A DNA stretch of 41,546 nt, taken from the NCBI RefSeq assembly GCF_001700315.1, contig NZ_MASJ01000005.1, forward strand, positions 1 to 41,546. Reading direction: 5' to 3'. Made by a program: the position numbers and the translations under genes. A model generated the notes under the pieces. It made no database searches and was not told the DNA's origin. It saw only the letters and a program-made list of their open reading frames with translations. This document shows, piece after piece, positions 39,743-41,546 of the stretch. Source of the stretch: Caryophanon tenue. Lineage in GTDB: Bacteria > Bacillota > Bacilli > Bacillales_A > Planococcaceae. Position 1 is the first letter of the stretch. Every line of letters begins with the position of its first letter.

Positions 39743-40279
39743 TTATATGACGCGTTTTTTCATCGTTTTTTGGTCGAGCACATGAATTTTCACTTCGCGT
39801 ACAGGCAACTCAGCAAAGCGTTCAGCACTTTCTTTAATATCTTGGCGTAGCGATTCTACATAGCTTTGTACATTCGTTGTTTCGGTCACAAAGACATCCA
39901 CAAAAACATCCATATAAGATGACTGACGCTTTTGATACAAATTCACATTGATGGATGGTTGGCGTACATTGTCATACTTACGAATTGTATGCAGGACATT
40001 TTTTTTAATCGATTTTTTATTAATAAAAAGCTCCCCATCATCATAGCTAAAGACTAAACCGCGTGATTTGTATGATGGACGAAACGCAAAAATTAATAAG
40101 AAAAGTCCAACAGCCATGAGTAAACCGGCAGTCCAATAAAGCGCTGGTAAAAACCAACTAAAGCTTTCTAGATCACGTTGATATGCTGTAATTGCCTCAT
40201 GTTCGATATACATAAATAGTAAGACACCGACGACGACTAAAATCCACAAACCTAATACAAATTGCACAACCCGCTTCAA
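39743..40279 (-). CDS. amaP: Alkaline shock response membrane anchor AmaP
   Basis: This about 178-aa protein has two N-terminal membrane helices (VLGLWILVVVGVLLFMYIEH; LPALYWTAGLLMAVGLFLLI) and a cytosolic Asp23-like domain (VFSYDDGELFINKKSIKKNV to the end). It anchors Asp23 to the membrane in staphylococci. The start is TTG at 40277-40279 with GGGAGG 8 bases upstream; a GTG three codons earlier overlaps that site. First gene of the three-gene operon. Confidence 0.85.
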   Translation of the reverse strand: MKRVVQFVLGLWILVVVGVLLFMYIEHEAITAYQRDLESFSWFLPALYWTAGLLMAVGLFLLIFAFRPSYKSRGLVFSYDDGELFINKKSIKKNVLHTIRKYDNVRQPSINVNLYQKRQSSYMDVFVDVFVTETTNVQSYVESLRQDIKESAERFAELPVREVKIHVLDQKTMKKRVI

Positions 40280-40484
40280 TGTTCTCACCTCCCTTTCGTA
40301 GGTATTAACAAGAGGTCTTAGTAATATAAATATCCTATTTTTTCTAGAATAAATGCTTTATATAATAAAAAAAATTTAGCGAAAGTTATGTGGATAGTAA
40401 AAGAAGAGCGTAAAATGTTTACAGCAAATTGGGAAAAGGGTACGATAAAAATGTAATCGATTTTAATGAAAAGGGGTTATAAAC

Positions 40485-41000
40485 ATGGACGTTCGTTTTC
40501 CAATTGGACCATTACAAGTTCCAGATGAGGCAAATCGTACACATATTGCACAATGGGTAGCACAAATTGAGACATATGTAACGCGCTTACGTAATACAGT
40601 AGAAGGTATTTCGGAAGCTGAATGGCAAGCTACATACCGAGAAGGAGCATGGAATGTGCGCCAGCTTGTGCATCATATTGCCGATTCACAGCTGAATATG
40701 TATCAGCGTTTGAAGTTAGCATTAACAGATGATAATCCAACTGTTCCAGCCTTTGATGAAGAACGATGGGCAGTGTTACCTGACACAGAGTTACCGGGAG
40801 AGAGCTCATTAGCAATGCTAGACGGTATTAACACACGTGTGGTAGCATTGGCAAATACATTGACGGACGAGCAATTAAAGCGTACATTTACACATGAAAC
40901 AAACGGAGCCATTTCAGTAGCAACAAAGGTTGCAAAGCTATGTTGGCATGAAGAACATCATTTAGCACATATTGAAATAGCATTAAATAAACGCGCATAA
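40485..41000 (+). CDS. YfiT/DinB-superfamily putative metal-dependent hydrolase
   Basis: The 171-aa protein is a four-helix DinB-fold protein close to B. subtilis YfiT: FPIGPLQVPD, YREGAWNVRQLVHHIADSQL, KLALTDDNPTVPAFDEERWA and the C-terminal HEEHHLAHI. The histidines of HHIADS and HEEHHLAH are the likely metal ligands. The superfamily includes bacillithiol S-transferases; the actual reaction of YfiT is not known. AAGGGG precedes the ATG. It is a single-gene unit upstream of the IS element end. Confidence 0.88.
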   Translation: MDVRFPIGPLQVPDEANRTHIAQWVAQIETYVTRLRNTVEGISEAEWQATYREGAWNVRQLVHHIADSQLNMYQRLKLALTDDNPTVPAFDEERWAVLPDTELPGESSLAMLDGINTRVVALANTLTDEQLKRTFTHETNGAISVATKVAKLCWHEEHHLAHIEIALNKRA

Positions 41001-41032
41001 AGTAGCACGTCTTAACAATCGCTCGATATAAA

Positions 41033-41109
41033 AAAGAGGCTGGGACATAAGTATTTCTAGTCTCGACGAAAAAGGGAGATTGCCTAGAGCAATCCCCCTT
41101 TTTCGTCGA
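41033..41109. repeat. IS1182-type element end and terminator hairpin
   Basis: AAAAGAGGCTGGGACATAAG and the following GTATTTCTAG match 15066-15100. Then TCGACGAAAAAGGG...CCCTTTTTCGTCGA (41063-41109) forms a long stem with inner GATTGC/GCAATC. It lies just past the transposase stop and could terminate it or be the element's end. The other end is outside the window. Confidence 0.65.
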
Positions 41110-41134
41110 TTTTGTCTATATTTATAGCGAGCGG

Positions 41135-41546
41135 TCATTCATTGGCCGCTCGTAAGCGATATTTTCGTAAATTCACGGCCATCAACGCCAAGCCGATTTC
41201 ATTTTTCACCTTCGGTTTTCCTCGAACAGAAAAACGTGTGAACCCTAAAATAGCCTTCAAAAATCCAAAAACTGGCTCTACGTCTATTTTACGTTGACGG
41301 TAGATGCTGGCAGCTGTTTCTGGTTCTGAAAGCTTGTGTCGTACATATTCTTTTTGCTTTTCCCATCGTGTGTTCACCAACATCTTTCGGTTTGTACCCT
41401 CTTGTGCCGTCGTACATTGTGAGCGTAAGGGGCATCCTGAACAATCTTCGCATTGATAGACCTTGAATTCACGTGTGAACTGTTCACGGTCTGTTCGTTT
41501 CGCAATTGATTGAAAGCGCATGTTCTTTCCGTTTGGACACGTATAC
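41135..41546 (-). CDS. IS1182-family transposase, C-terminal part (cut by window edge)
   Basis: The open frame runs past the right edge, giving at least 136 residues. It begins YTCPNGKNMRFQS, includes a Cys-rich zinc-type segment (CEDCSGCPLRSQC) and ends IDVEPVFGFLKAILGFTRFS, followed by a basic RGKPKVKNEIGLALMAVN. This is the C-terminal half of an IS1182-type DDE transposase, with the catalytic Glu in VEPVFG. Only the 3' part is seen, so whether the gene is intact cannot be told. Confidence 0.88.
   Translation of the reverse strand, partial: YTCPNGKNMRFQSIAKRTDREQFTREFKVYQCEDCSGCPLRSQCTTAQEGTNRKMLVNTRWEKQKEYVRHKLSEPETAASIYRQRKIDVEPVFGFLKAILGFTRFSVRGKPKVKNEIGLALMAVNLRKYRLRAANE

Overview
The window looks like DNA from a low-GC, Gram-positive member of the Bacillales. 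Evidence: Shine-Dalgarno sites of the AGGAGG type, frequent TTG starts, Zur boxes of the Bacillus type, a class IV polyhydroxyalkanoate (PHA) operon arranged phaP-phaQ / phaR-phaB-phaC, an Asp23/AmaP envelope-stress operon, and a TGTTTCACGTGAAACA parS site. The PHA layout and repeat content suggest the Lysinibacillus/Solibacillus side of the group, but that is inference. No intact rRNA or tRNA gene was seen.

Layout. (1) 1-1.1 kb: a zinc-starvation locus with divergent rpmG (zinc-free L33) and zinT around three Zur boxes. (2) 1.1-7.4 kb: a tRNA-Met 5' fragment and two copies of a roughly 290-bp repeat flank a diguanylate cyclase and an ABC exporter; then a broken small secreted-protein gene, a NERD/zinc-ribbon protein and a LysM-3D wall protein. 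(3) 7.6-15 kb: a GerMN-like lipoprotein, a multicopper oxidase, a broken helical-repeat gene, an MFS transporter, a GlsB-type protein, ppnP and a PH-domain membrane protein. (4) 15-19.2 kb: a structured repeat, pabA and a pabB-pabC fusion (4-aminobenzoate for folate), an AlkD-like protein and a small anchored protein. (5) 19.7-28.2 kb: two EAL-domain c-di-GMP proteins flanking the PHA operon and a small lipoprotein. (6) 28.3-38.7 kb: a replication and segregation region: metallophosphoesterase, parS palindrome, an initiator-like gene, a 0.77-kb iteron-rich origin-like region, a RepB/PriCT-type primase, EamA/LysR, two carbohydrate-active genes, and a ParA ATPase with a small partner. (7) 39-41.5 kb: the amaP-DUF2273-asp23 operon, a YfiT/DinB protein and the truncated end of an IS1182-type transposase.

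The most interesting part is 29.4-33.4 kb. A leftward initiator-like gene and a rightward primase gene diverge from a region with 12 copies of TGCACC/GGTGCA, inverted about its middle. A second family (GGGACAAACCCGTGTACTA) has seven copies, all in one orientation and spaced near multiples of 21-22 bp. With parA 4 kb away, this reads as the replication core of a plasmid-type replicon, either a large plasmid/chromid carrying the whole window or one integrated in a chromosome. A 14-15 bp motif, ATTAATACATTWATG, recurs at six intergenic sites, five of them in the 25.6-38.7 kb interval, and could be a centromere-like or operator site.

The intergenic DNA is rich in dispersed repeats: a palindromic terminator family whose loop occurs in both orientations, a roughly 200-bp composite containing that palindrome, the roughly 290-bp repeat next to the tRNA fragment, and an element sharing a terminal segment with the IS1182 end. 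All assignments come from reading the sequence; no database search was possible.
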